13,849 nt of DNA. Origin: JAQWUY01 sp049615605. Its GTDB lineage: Bacteria > Pseudomonadota > Alphaproteobacteria > JAQWUY01. Below, piece by piece: positions 1-7,243 of this stretch. Each line of letters starts with the position of its first letter. The stretch's first letter is position 1. The stretch lies in NCBI GenBank assembly GCA_049615605.1, contig JBMZFW010000029.1:1-13849 (forward strand), given 5' to 3'. Below the pieces are notes generated by a model. It saw nothing but the letters and a program-made list of their open reading frames with translations. It searched no databases and was not told where the DNA came from. The translations under genes were made by a program, and so were the position numbers.

Positions 1-168
1 ATCTTCACTGTGCATAAATGGCATATATACAAAGCGTCTTTCAACCTTTGGAAAAACTGGGGTAAAATAATTTTAATAATGCTTATAACTGTTTTAATTG
101 GTGTTTTATCACATATAGGCTCACGCCTAGCAGACTCATTTTTTGGCTGGGAAAATCAACCAGTATAA
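1..168 (+). CDS. C-terminal end of an unrecognised membrane protein (partial)
   Basis: The frame is open from the window edge for 55 codons to a TAA at 166-168. I do not recognise the family. The visible tail has a polar, aromatic- and lysine-rich stretch (about residues 1-22), then a hydrophobic segment of about 17 residues (ILIMLITVLIGVLSHIG region) that could be a membrane helix, then a short polar end. The true start lies upstream of the window, although an internal ATG occurs at 79. A hairpin with a T-rich tail at 264-291 could end its transcript. A small antisense ORF overlaps its last 33 bases, so one of the two may be spurious. Confidence 0.5.
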   Translation: MFTVHKWHIYKASFNLWKNWGKIILIMLITVLIGVLSHIGSRLADSFFGWENQPV

Positions 169-222
169 GCAAAATGACGCTATTAACAGTAAAGCAATAA
201 ATGTTATTATTGGGTAAATCAT
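136..222 (-). CDS. possible 28-residue single-helix membrane peptide
   Basis: Reading the minus strand from ATG at 222 gives 28 residues, nearly all hydrophobic (begins MIYPIITFIALLL, ends PAKK), which fits one membrane helix with a positive tail. Its ATG overlaps the TGA of a 7-codon ORF (242-219, MKGLFKK) that has a Shine-Dalgarno-like TAGGA five bases before its own start, so the pair could be translationally coupled. The 3' end overlaps the end of the + strand gene at 1-168. I recognise no family. A chance hydrophobic frame in AT-rich DNA is a serious alternative. Confidence 0.25.
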   Translation of the reverse strand: MIYPIITFIALLLIASFCLYWLIFPAKK

Positions 223-263
223 TTTTTAAATAATCCTTTCATAATAATCCTACTATGATACTC

Positions 264-291
264 GGGCGGTTGTCAAATCGCCCTTATTTTT
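264..291 (+). terminator. rho-independent terminator
   Basis: GGGCG at 264-268 pairs with CGCCC at 279-283. Three more inner pairs (one G-T) close on a four-base loop, and a T-rich tail follows (284-291). The polarity fits termination of the + strand gene ending at 168. Read on the minus strand it lacks a T tract. Confidence 0.6.
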
Positions 292-502
292 AAATATCCT
301 TATCTTGCAAGAAAAAATACAAGCAATATTTATCGTAGCTTAACGGTGGCTTGTCTAGTCGCTTGTGTACTGATTGTGGTGTCTTGCCTAAAAAACGCCC
401 ATAGTTAGCAAACCCCCCTTGGTTTTTTAAATGTTCGTTTAGCTCGGTATTTAACTGTTTATTCATTGCTAGATATAGCTCGCGTAATGTTCTGTATTCC
501 AT
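290..502 (-). CDS. small hypothetical protein, 70 aa
   Basis: This 70-residue product is soluble-looking, with no membrane segment. The N-terminal half is helical and charged (LRELYLAMNKQLNTELNEHLKN). The middle (YGRFLGKTPQSVHKRLDK) has the look of a helix-turn-helix, with a possible recognition helix around residues 41-49, so it may be a small DNA-binding protein; that is only an impression. The start at 502 is supported by an AAAGGG stretch about seven bases upstream. No same-strand neighbour of known function lies close by, and its stop overlaps the tail of the + strand terminator. I cannot assign a function. Confidence 0.5.
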   Translation of the reverse strand: MEYRTLRELYLAMNKQLNTELNEHLKNQGGFANYGRFLGKTPQSVHKRLDKPPLSYDKYCLYFFLQDKDI

Positions 503-577
503 AACTAAACCCTTTGTTGTAGTAATATAGTTGGTTCAGGGGCAACCCTAGTTGTTTTATATATTGATTTCATTTTA

Positions 578-593
578 CATAATATATATTATG
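578..593. repeat. perfect 16-bp AT palindrome
   Basis: CATAATATATATTATG is identical to its reverse complement. It lies between the divergent starts at 502 and 793, about 76 bases upstream of the small minus-strand gene, so it could be an operator. It could also be chance in AT-rich DNA. Confidence 0.4.
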
Positions 594-720
594 CAATCCA
601 TTAAATAATAATAAGGTAAAGATGAATACAGTTCTTTAATTTATTAATAATACCGCCTTATCACCAGAAATAGTCTAATTTTTGTACTGTTTTTATATGT
701 AAAAAATATTGTTCTATGTA

Positions 721-736
721 TCAATTTTAAAATTGA
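721..736. promoter_or_regulatory. perfect 16-bp palindrome at the dddP-like promoter
   Basis: TCAATTTTAAAATTGA is a perfect inverted repeat, and its right end supplies the first four bases of the putative -35 TTGACA. Its left half is part of a 12-mer, TGTATCAATTTT (717-728), whose reverse complement recurs exactly at 3091-3102 before the mttB-like gene. A site bound by the neighbouring LysR protein is a reasonable inference. Confidence 0.5.
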
Positions 737-762
737 CAATGCAATATAAGTTATCTTAATAT
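733..762 (+). promoter_or_regulatory. predicted sigma70-type promoter of the dddP-like operon
   Basis: A consensus -35 TTGACA (733-738) is followed after 18 bases by TAATAT (757-762), a four-of-six -10. The predicted start of transcription near 769 leaves a leader of about 25 bases with the Shine-Dalgarno GGGAG at 783-787. The palindrome at 721-736 overlaps the -35. Confidence 0.45.
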
Positions 763-792
763 TTTTTAGTTAAACAATTTGTGGGAGTTATA

Positions 793-2115
793 ATGATGAG
801 CGAAAATATTAAAGTTGATTTTGACAAATTAAAAAAAGTTACAATTGATCCAGATGATGATAAGGCGCGCTATGTTAATTCAGTTGCTGCTGATAAAGCA
901 TTGGTTAACCCAGTTAAAGAAGAAACAGTTCGTCGTGCCAGACTTTACAGATGGCAAAGAACCGTTGATGAATTAAAGAAAAACAATTGTGCAGCCGCAT
1001 TATTATATGACCCATTAAACATTAGATATGCAACAGACACATCAAATATGCAATTATGGACAACACATAACCCTTCCCGCTATGCAATGATATTTGCAAC
1101 TGGTGAAGTTGTTTTATTTGATTATCACAACTGTGAACACTTACACGACCATTGCTTAAAGCCAGATGGTTCACACATGGTTACGGAATTTATGCCCGCC
1201 CTGCCTTGGTTTGCATTTGCAAGCGGTAATCGTGTAGAAGAACACGCTATTAAATGGGCTGACCAAATTGAAAAAGTTATGAATAAATATGCACCTGGTG
1301 AAAAAGTAATGGCTGTAGATACGCTTGACCCAATCGGTGTGGATTTATTGAGAAACAAAGGATATATATTCAAAGATGGTCGTTTAATCCTTGAAGATGC
1401 GCGTGAAATTAAATCAGCCGATGAAATTGAAATGATGAAATGGACTATTACCGTTGCCCAAGCTGGTATGGAACGAATGTATCGTAATTGTATGCCAGGT
1501 ATCACAGAAAATGAATTATGGGCACACCTGCACTTTGAAAACATAAGAAATGGTGGCGAATGGATTGAAACACGCATTTTATCGTCTGGCGAACGCACTA
1601 ATCCGTGGATGAAGGAATGTGGCGACAGCGTTATGCAGGCTGGGGATATTATGTCTTATGATACTGACCTTATCGGTCCGTATGGATATTGTGCTGATGT
1701 AAGCCGTGCATACATTGTTGGACACGAAAAACCAACAGCCGAACAACAAGAATTATATGATATTGCCCATGAACATGTTAATTATAATATGGAAAGATTA
1801 AAGCCAGGCTTAACATACAAAGAATGGGTATTTGATGGATATAAAATCCGTGATGATGTAATGCCGCAAAGATACAGCTGTGTTGGACACGGCGTTGGTT
1901 TATGTGATGAAGCCCCTTGCCTATACCACACGGTTGATTGGGATAATTATGGTTATGATGGTACATTTAAACCAGGTATGGTTATCTGTGTAGAAAGTTA
2001 TACTGGTAAAGTTGGCGGGCGTGAAGGTGTGAAGCTGGAACAACAATGCCTTATTACGGAAACAGGATATGAATTATTATCAGACTTCCCTATGGATGGG
2101 TTTAGTCATTATTAA
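793..2115 (+). CDS. dddP: DddP-like M24-family metalloenzyme (possible DMSP lyase)
   Basis: This is a creatinase-type N-terminal domain followed by a pita-bread M24 domain, 440 residues from ATG 793, close to the about 446 of known DddP proteins. DddP cleaves DMSP to acrylate and dimethyl sulfide in the cytoplasm. The resemblance to remembered DddP sequences is strong and collinear: LLYDPLNIRYATDTSNMQ, HFENIRNGGEWIETR and RTNPWMKECG. All six dinuclear-metal ligands of the family are present (Asp290, Asp292, Asp302, His366, Glu401, Glu416). GGGAG at 783-787 favours ATG 793 or 796 over the in-frame GTG at 781. It shares an operon with the LysR gene. Substrate is uncertain: the neighbours point to quaternary amines, so it may be a DddP-clade enzyme for another zwitterion. 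Creatinase or Xaa-Pro peptidase is less likely. Confidence 0.85.
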   Translation: MMSENIKVDFDKLKKVTIDPDDDKARYVNSVAADKALVNPVKEETVRRARLYRWQRTVDELKKNNCAAALLYDPLNIRYATDTSNMQLWTTHNPSRYAMIFATGEVVLFDYHNCEHLHDHCLKPDGSHMVTEFMPALPWFAFASGNRVEEHAIKWADQIEKVMNKYAPGEKVMAVDTLDPIGVDLLRNKGYIFKDGRLILEDAREIKSADEIEMMKWTITVAQAGMERMYRNCMPGITENELWAHLHFENIRNGGEWIETRILSSGERTNPWMKECGDSVMQAGDIMSYDTDLIGPYGYCADVSRAYIVGHEKPTAEQQELYDIAHEHVNYNMERLKPGLTYKEWVFDGYKIRDDVMPQRYSCVGHGVGLCDEAPCLYHTVDWDNYGYDGTFKPGMVICVESYTGKVGGREGVKLEQQCLITETGYELLSDFPMDGFSHY

Positions 2116-2127
2116 GGATAAAGCTAT

Positions 2128-3033
2128 ATGAAGCGTTCACAATTACCATTCAGCTCTCTTCGTGCATTTGAAGTAACGGCAAAACAACGAAGTTTTAAAA
2201 AGGCTGCGGATATATTATGCGTTACACAAAGTGCGGTTTCAAGGCATGTAAGCAATCTTGAATCTATACTAGGTGTTAAATTATTTGAACGCCATCACCA
2301 AGGTATTGAATTAACAGAAGCGGGTAAAAAGATATTGCCATCTATTTCATCTTCGTTTGATATTATTTCCGAAGGGTTAAAAGACCTGCTTGAAAAAGGA
2401 AATCGTGAAAATGTAAGATTAAATGTGCCCCCTACTTTCGGTAATCGTTTTATTACACCAATAATTGGTAATTACATTAAAGAAAATCCAGATGTTAATG
2501 TGGAAATAAGTGCGGACGGATTTTATGGATTTGGTTCACTTGAATCTGGTGCGGATTTAGCAATTATATTTGCAGATAAGCCCCCTGCTACTGGATATTT
2601 GGTTGAAAAACTTCGCGATGAATATATTCAATTGTTATGTACACCAGAATATGCAAAAAAGATTGGATATAGTGATGATAACTTTGACTGGGTGGAAAAA
2701 GCTAATTATATAAGTACATCTGTACCAAGGGGTTCACATGATTTATGGGCAACTTGGGAAAAGATGAATAATATTCAAGTTGAAAAGATTAATCAAGCAA
2801 CCATATTTGCCACATCGCAAATGTCAATTCTTTACGCGATGCAGTTTGATGGAATATCTATTAATGATCCAACATTATTTAAGAATGAAATTAATGATGG
2901 TAAATTAGTACCCCTTGGCAAGCCAATACAAAGTCATTATTCGTATTACATAGCGTATTCAAGCTCATTAAACAAAAGCAATGGCGTGGCTAAACTTAAA
3001 CAATTTATTGAAAAAAATATCAAAGAAGTTTAA
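2128..3033 (+). CDS. LysR-family transcriptional regulator, GcvA-like
   Basis: This 301-residue protein has standard LysR length and layout. The winged helix-turn-helix occupies about residues 5-65, with the recognition region KAADILCVTQSAVSRHVSNLE and the LFERHHQGIELTEAG wing. A two-lobed periplasmic-binding-fold effector domain follows from about 90 to 296. The opening LPFSSLRAFEVTAKQRSF is typical of the GcvA/AmpR branch. Only 12 bases separate it from the stop of the dddP-like gene, with AAGGA as ribosome binding site, so the two are probably co-transcribed. It most likely controls this operon and the downstream mttB-like operon in response to the substrate or a product. Candidate sites are the dyad at 3056-3074 and the palindrome at 721-736. 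The effector cannot be read from the sequence. Confidence 0.93.
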   Translation: MKRSQLPFSSLRAFEVTAKQRSFKKAADILCVTQSAVSRHVSNLESILGVKLFERHHQGIELTEAGKKILPSISSSFDIISEGLKDLLEKGNRENVRLNVPPTFGNRFITPIIGNYIKENPDVNVEISADGFYGFGSLESGADLAIIFADKPPATGYLVEKLRDEYIQLLCTPEYAKKIGYSDDNFDWVEKANYISTSVPRGSHDLWATWEKMNNIQVEKINQATIFATSQMSILYAMQFDGISINDPTLFKNEINDGKLVPLGKPIQSHYSYYIAYSSSLNKSNGVAKLKQFIEKNIKEV

Positions 3034-3055
3034 AATATTTTAACAACACAAAGTT

Positions 3056-3074
3056 TTTTGATTAAAAGTCAAAA
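3056..3074. promoter_or_regulatory. candidate LysR-type operator (T-N11-A dyad)
   Basis: TTTTGA and TCAAAA flank seven bases, giving an inverted repeat that contains the LysR-family T-N11-A pattern at 3059-3071. Its centre (3065) is about 66 bases upstream of the predicted transcription start of the mttB-like operon, the usual position of a LysR recognition site. A LysR gene ends just before it. Confidence 0.5.
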
Positions 3075-3090
3075 GTCTTTTTTGAAAATA

Positions 3091-3124
3091 AAAATTGATA
3101 CAGACAAAGCAAATAAATTATTAT
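3091..3124 (+). promoter_or_regulatory. predicted promoter of the mttB-like operon with shared 12-bp box
   Basis: TTGATA (3095-3100, five of six) and TATTAT (3119-3124, five of six) are separated by 18 bases; transcription would start near 3131. The -35 lies inside AAAATTGATACA (3091-3102), which is repeated exactly in inverted orientation at 717-728 and with one mismatch at 13681-13692. Confidence 0.5.
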
Positions 3125-3165
3125 TAATTGTTATAAATAAACAGTTTGAGAGTTAGGGAAATAAA

Positions 3166-4719
3166 GTGGAAAATAATAGAAGAAGATCACGCCGTTCAGG
3201 CGGTGCATCGGAAGGTGCAAAATCAAAGGGTTTTAATTGGGGTAATGAACACTTACACCAACCAAATGGAATGAAGTATAAAATTCCACAATACCAATTT
3301 TTAAATGACGAACAACTTCAAAAAATTGAAGATATGGCTGATACCATTTTACAGGAAATCGGCATTGAATTCCGCGGACACCCTTCTGCACTTGAATTGT
3401 GGAAGAATGCTGGTGCGGATGTAAATGGTGAATTGGTTAAAATGCCAAAAGGTATGGCACGCAAGATTATCCAAGACACAACACCAGAAACATTTACTTG
3501 GCACGCCCGCGATGAAGCAAAAAGCGTTCAAATTGGTGGTGATGTTATGGCATTTTCTGTTATGGCGGGTGCCCCATTCGTTCGCGATCAAAAAGGCGGT
3601 CGCCGTTATGGTACGATTGCGGATTATCAAAACATTGTAAAGATTGCACAATCTTGCCCTTGGATGCATCATATTGGTTTCTTACCACTTGAACCAACGG
3701 ATATTACGGTTAATCACCGTCACCTTGATATGTATTATACTTCGCTTGCTTATTCAGATAAAGCGTCTGGTACAATCACAACGGGCGATTTTAAAGCAGA
3801 AGACGCAATTAATATGGCAAAAATTGCCTATGGCGATGTATTAAACGACAAGGTTGTAACAGGCGGTAATATCAATGTTAATTCCCCTCTTGTAATTGAT
3901 GATACAATGTTATCATCTGCAGAAGTTTATGCGAAAAACAAACAACCTGTTGTTGTGACACCTTTCATCTTAACTGGTGCGATGGGTCCAACAACTGTTG
4001 CCGGTGCGATCGCACAGGTACTAGCCGAAGCAATGGCTGGTCTTGCGTGGTTACAGCTTGTTAATCCAGGTACGCCGGGAATAATGGGAACATTTACATC
4101 ATCAATGTCATTAAGAACTGGTGCACCAACATTCGGTATGCCAGAACCTGCACTTGGATATATTGCAATGGGGCAACTTGCGAAACGCTTGCGCGTACCA
4201 CTGCGTGGTGGTGGTTCATTAAGTTCTTCGCCAATTGCCGATTACCAAGCAGGACAAGAATCAGCCGATACATTAATGCCAACAATGTTGGGACAATATA
4301 ACCTTGGTGTGCAATCTGTTGGTTGGCTTGAAGGTGGTTTATCATTTGGTTATGAAAAAATGATACTTGACCTTGACCACTTGGGGATGATGCACAAATT
4401 TACAAAAGGTTGGGAACTTGACCATAATGACTTAGGCTTTGATGCATTAAGTGAAAATGGACCTGGTCATCACTGTCTTGGCACGGCACATACTATGGCA
4501 AATTATAAAACAGCTATGTATGACCCTGTTGCCAGTTTCTCTGGTTCGGTGGAACAATGGGAAGAAGAAGGTTCATTAACCTCTATTGAGCGTGCGGGTA
4601 AAGTTCTTGAAAAGATTTTAGAACAATATGAACAACCTGTATTGGAACAATCGGTTGACGAAGAATTAAAAGAATATATTGCAAAAAGAAAAACTGAAAT
4701 ACCAGCAACAGCTGCGTAA
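3166..4719 (+). CDS. MttB-family (non-pyrrolysine) quaternary-amine methyltransferase
   Basis: At 517 residues this matches the trimethylamine methyltransferase (MttB) superfamily. Characterised non-pyrrolysine members (MtgB, MtpB, MtcB) move a methyl from glycine betaine, proline betaine or carnitine to a corrinoid protein, from which it reaches tetrahydrofolate. Visible features are an Arg-rich N-terminus (RRRSRRSGG) common in alphaproteobacterial members, the TIM-barrel body, the PLRGGGSLSSS-to-QESADTL segment at about 346-370, GWLEGGLSFGYEK at 386-398, and the ENGPGHHCLGTAHT C-terminal motif near 430-443. The frame is open with no internal TAG, so no pyrrolysine is encoded. Translation starts at GTG, supported by AGGGA six bases upstream. 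The FAD/GcvT gene follows after 28 bases. No corrinoid protein or reactivase is in the window. Proline betaine is a guess at the substrate, based on the HpbD-like neighbour. Confidence 0.88.
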   Translation: MENNRRRSRRSGGASEGAKSKGFNWGNEHLHQPNGMKYKIPQYQFLNDEQLQKIEDMADTILQEIGIEFRGHPSALELWKNAGADVNGELVKMPKGMARKIIQDTTPETFTWHARDEAKSVQIGGDVMAFSVMAGAPFVRDQKGGRRYGTIADYQNIVKIAQSCPWMHHIGFLPLEPTDITVNHRHLDMYYTSLAYSDKASGTITTGDFKAEDAINMAKIAYGDVLNDKVVTGGNINVNSPLVIDDTMLSSAEVYAKNKQPVVVTPFILTGAMGPTTVAGAIAQVLAEAMAGLAWLQLVNPGTPGIMGTFTSSMSLRTGAPTFGMPEPALGYIAMGQLAKRLRVPLRGGGSLSSSPIADYQAGQESADTLMPTMLGQYNLGVQSVGWLEGGLSFGYEKMILDLDHLGMMHKFTKGWELDHNDLGFDALSENGPGHHCLGTAHTMANYKTAMYDPVASFSGSVEQWEEEGSLTSIERAGKVLEKILEQYEQPVLEQSVDEELKEYIAKRKTEIPATAA

Positions 4720-4747
4720 TAAGTTATAATTTAAAGGGAGAAGTAAA

Positions 4748-7135
4748 ATGAAAACAAATGTTGATGTAGCCGTAATCGGTGGTGGTGTAGTTGGATGTTC
4801 AGTCCTGTATCACCTGACTAAAAAAGGTATAACAAACATAGCACTATTTGAAAGACAAGTTCTTACAAGTGGTTCATCTTGGCACGCTGCGGGTTCGTTC
4901 CACACTTTAAACAGTGACACGAATATGTCTGAATTACAGCATTATACTGTAAAGCTATTTGATGAATTAGAAGAAGTAACGGGTATGAATTGTGGTGTCC
5001 ACCGTTCTGGTGCATTATACCTTGCCTCAACAGAACAACGAATGCAAGCAATCCGTCAAACAGCGGTGGTGCAACAAGCAAATGGTGTTGATTTAAAAGA
5101 AGTATCAGTTGATGAAGCATTTGACCTAGCCCCTATTTTTGACAAAGATAAGTTTATTGGTGCAGCTTATGACCCATTTGATGGTCACCTTGACCCAGCT
5201 GGTACAACGCACGCTTATGCAAAGGCGGCAAAACTTGGCGGTGCTGAAATTTATGAAAACTGCCCAGTAACTGAAATTACAAAACGCCCAGATGGTTCGT
5301 GGACTTTACACACACCAAATGGTGAAGTAATTGCAGAAAAAGTTGTAAATGCTGGTGGTTTATGGGCAAGGGAAGTTTCGGCTATGGTTGGTCACAATGC
5401 CCCTGCTATGCCAATGGAACACCAATATATTATTACTGAAACAATTCCAATGATTGAAGAATTGGATTTTGAAGTAGCAACGGTGAATGACCCTGATGGC
5501 GGTTTATATTTACGCCAAGAAAGACAAGGTCTTTTACTTGGTACTTATGAGCAAAACCCATATCACTGGGCGGTTGATGGAACTTCGTTTGAATTTGGAC
5601 ACGAATTACTAGAAGACGCAACGGACAGGTTAATTGATGAATTATCAACTGGTTTTGAAAGATACCCAGCCCTTGCAGAAGCAGGTATTAAAAACGTAGT
5701 AAACGGCCCTATGGTATTTACACCAGATGGTAACCCACTTGTTGGTCCAGTTCGTGGGGTTGAAAACTTTTACCTTGCTTGTGGTGTTATGGCTGGCTTC
5801 TCACAAGGTGGTGGTGTTGGTTTAATTATATCTGAATTAATTGCCGATGGTAAAACTAGCCTTGATACAAAAGGTATTGATCCATTAAGATTCCCAAGTA
5901 TTGCACATACTCACGAATACTTATTACCAAAGACAAAAGAAAACTATGCTCGTCGTTTTGCCTTAGCGTTTCCAAATGAACACTTACCAGCGGCAAGACC
6001 ATTAAAAACAACACCTATGTATGAAAAACAAATTCAAATGGGTGCTATGATGGGCGTGTCAATGGGTCTTGAATACCCACAATGGTACGGGGAAGCAGGT
6101 TCAACACCAACTGAAACTTATGGTTATGAACGTTCAAATGCTTTTGACATAATTGCCAAAGAACACAAAATAATTCGTGAAGATGTTGGTGTTATGGATA
6201 TTTCAATCTTTGCCCAATACGAAGTATCAGGTTCTGGTGCACAAGATTACTTAAATAAATTATGCGCTAATAAATTACCAGCCGAAGGTCGCGTTGTATT
6301 AACACCGCTACTTGATGAACAAGGTTACCTTAAAGGCGATATGACTGTTGCCAATATGGGTGATAACAGATTTATTCTGTTTGGTTCTGGTGCAGCAAGG
6401 GAATTCCACATGCTTTGGTTTGAACAACACTTACCAAGCGATGGTTCTGTTAACTTAACCGACCAAACGGATAATTGGGGTGCTGTTCATGTTGTAGGTC
6501 CTAATTCTAAGTCAGTAGTTGAAAAACTTGGTATCACAGATATGAAATTCCGTGATATTAAAGACATAGAAGTTAATGGTTCTAAATTTGTAGCTGTAAG
6601 AATTTCATTCACAGGTGAAGAAGGCTATGAAATTCACGGTGATATAAATGGAATTTTAAAAGTATTTGAAACTGCACTTGAAAATGGTGCTAAACCAGTC
6701 GGTATTCGCGCATTAATGTCAACCCGTATGGAAAAAGGTTATGGTTCTTGGTGGCTTGAATACAAAACTGAAAGAACACCTGTTGAAAGTGGTCTTGATA
6801 TGTTTGTTAAGGCTGATAAAGGCGATTTTATTGGTAAAGATGGCTTTGTTAAGATATCAAATACAAACCCTGAATACAAAATGTGTATGTTTGAAGTTGA
6901 TAGTGATTACGAAGTATTCGGCGATGAACCAATCACATTAAATGGTGAAGTTGTTGGTTTTGTCACATCGGGCGATTATGGACACCATGTTGGTAAATCA
7001 TTAGCCATCGGTTATGTTAAGTCTGATAAAGCAACTGAGAAGTCTTATAACATCAGTTCGCTAGGTAATTCATTAAACGCAACAAGGTTGGATGAACCAG
7101 CTTATGACCCAGCGGGTGAAAAAATCAGAGGATAA
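4748..7135 (+). CDS. dimethylglycine/sarcosine dehydrogenase-like FAD enzyme with GcvT-like folate domain
   Basis: This 795-residue two-part enzyme belongs to the family that oxidises N-methyl groups of tertiary or secondary amines and passes the carbon to tetrahydrofolate as 5,10-methylene-THF. The N-terminal DAO-type FAD domain (about 1-380) has the dinucleotide motif GGGVVG (11-16), the acidic residue ending strand two (Glu35) and SGSSWHAAG. In that last motif His46 matches the histidine bound covalently to FAD in dimethylglycine dehydrogenase. A linker domain (about 380-440) and a GcvT-like domain (about 455-790) follow, with GDMTV near 530, ISFTGEEGYEIHG at 619-631 and KGDFIGKDGF at 691-700. 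GGGAG precedes the ATG, and the gene is in operon with the mttB-like gene. It would suit the second demethylation, after the quaternary nitrogen becomes tertiary. The exact substrate is unknown. Confidence 0.9.
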   Translation: MKTNVDVAVIGGGVVGCSVLYHLTKKGITNIALFERQVLTSGSSWHAAGSFHTLNSDTNMSELQHYTVKLFDELEEVTGMNCGVHRSGALYLASTEQRMQAIRQTAVVQQANGVDLKEVSVDEAFDLAPIFDKDKFIGAAYDPFDGHLDPAGTTHAYAKAAKLGGAEIYENCPVTEITKRPDGSWTLHTPNGEVIAEKVVNAGGLWAREVSAMVGHNAPAMPMEHQYIITETIPMIEELDFEVATVNDPDGGLYLRQERQGLLLGTYEQNPYHWAVDGTSFEFGHELLEDATDRLIDELSTGFERYPALAEAGIKNVVNGPMVFTPDGNPLVGPVRGVENFYLACGVMAGFSQGGGVGLIISELIADGKTSLDTKGIDPLRFPSIAHTHEYLLPKTKENYARRFALAFPNEHLPAARPLKTTPMYEKQIQMGAMMGVSMGLEYPQWYGEAGSTPTETYGYERSNAFDIIAKEHKIIREDVGVMDISIFAQYEVSGSGAQDYLNKLCANKLPAEGRVVLTPLLDEQGYLKGDMTVANMGDNRFILFGSGAAREFHMLWFEQHLPSDGSVNLTDQTDNWGAVHVVGPNSKSVVEKLGITDMKFRDIKDIEVNGSKFVAVRISFTGEEGYEIHGDINGILKVFETALENGAKPVGIRALMSTRMEKGYGSWWLEYKTERTPVESGLDMFVKADKGDFIGKDGFVKISNTNPEYKMCMFEVDSDYEVFGDEPITLNGEVVGFVTSGDYGHHVGKSLAIGYVKSDKATEKSYNISSLGNSLNATRLDEPAYDPAGEKIRG

Positions 7136-7153
7136 TAACAATCCAAAATTAAA

Positions 7154-7178
7154 GGGGCTTTAAACAGCCCCTTTTTTT
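7154..7178 (+). terminator. rho-independent terminator of the mttB-like operon
   Basis: GGGGCT (7154-7159) and AGCCCC (7166-7171) form a six-pair GC-rich stem with a six-base loop, followed by seven T residues (7172-7178). It begins 18 bases after the FAD/GcvT stop codon. Confidence 0.92.
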
Positions 7179-7210
7179 ATACCTTATTAATATTATTGAT
7201 TAGTACTTAT

Positions 7211-7236
7211 AAAAAAAGGCGGTTATTAAAACCGCC
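7211..7236 (-). terminator. rho-independent terminator of the ABC transporter operon
   Basis: On the minus strand the stem GGCGGTT/AACCGCC (7236-7230 and 7224-7218) with a five-base loop is followed by seven T residues (complement of 7217-7211). It lies just past the ATPase stop at 7244. With the terminator at 7154-7178 it separates the two converging operons. Confidence 0.92.
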
Positions 7237-7243
7237 CTTTTCA

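Noticed and set aside
537..554. AGGG-GCAA-CCCT mini-hairpin near 538-549
   Set aside because: Only four base pairs and no T tract; too small to call a terminator or riboswitch.
781..792. In-frame GTG at 781 as the start of the dddP-like gene
   Set aside because: It lies against the GGGAG ribosome site at 783-787; ATG 793 or 796 is correctly spaced from that site.
503..792. tRNA, small RNA or CRISPR in the longest gene-free stretches (503-792 and 13587-13782)
   Set aside because: No cloverleaf, regularly spaced repeat or long structured element is visible; only the palindromes and promoter-like sites listed.
793..2115. Creatinase or Xaa-Pro aminopeptidase
   Set aside because: The fold is shared, but long motifs and collinear metal-ligand positions match DddP better. 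Creatinase context with the downstream dehydrogenase was considered and not favoured.
3166..4719. Pyrrolysine-containing MttB
   Set aside because: The frame is full length with no internal TAG, and the sequence matches the non-pyrrolysine branch.
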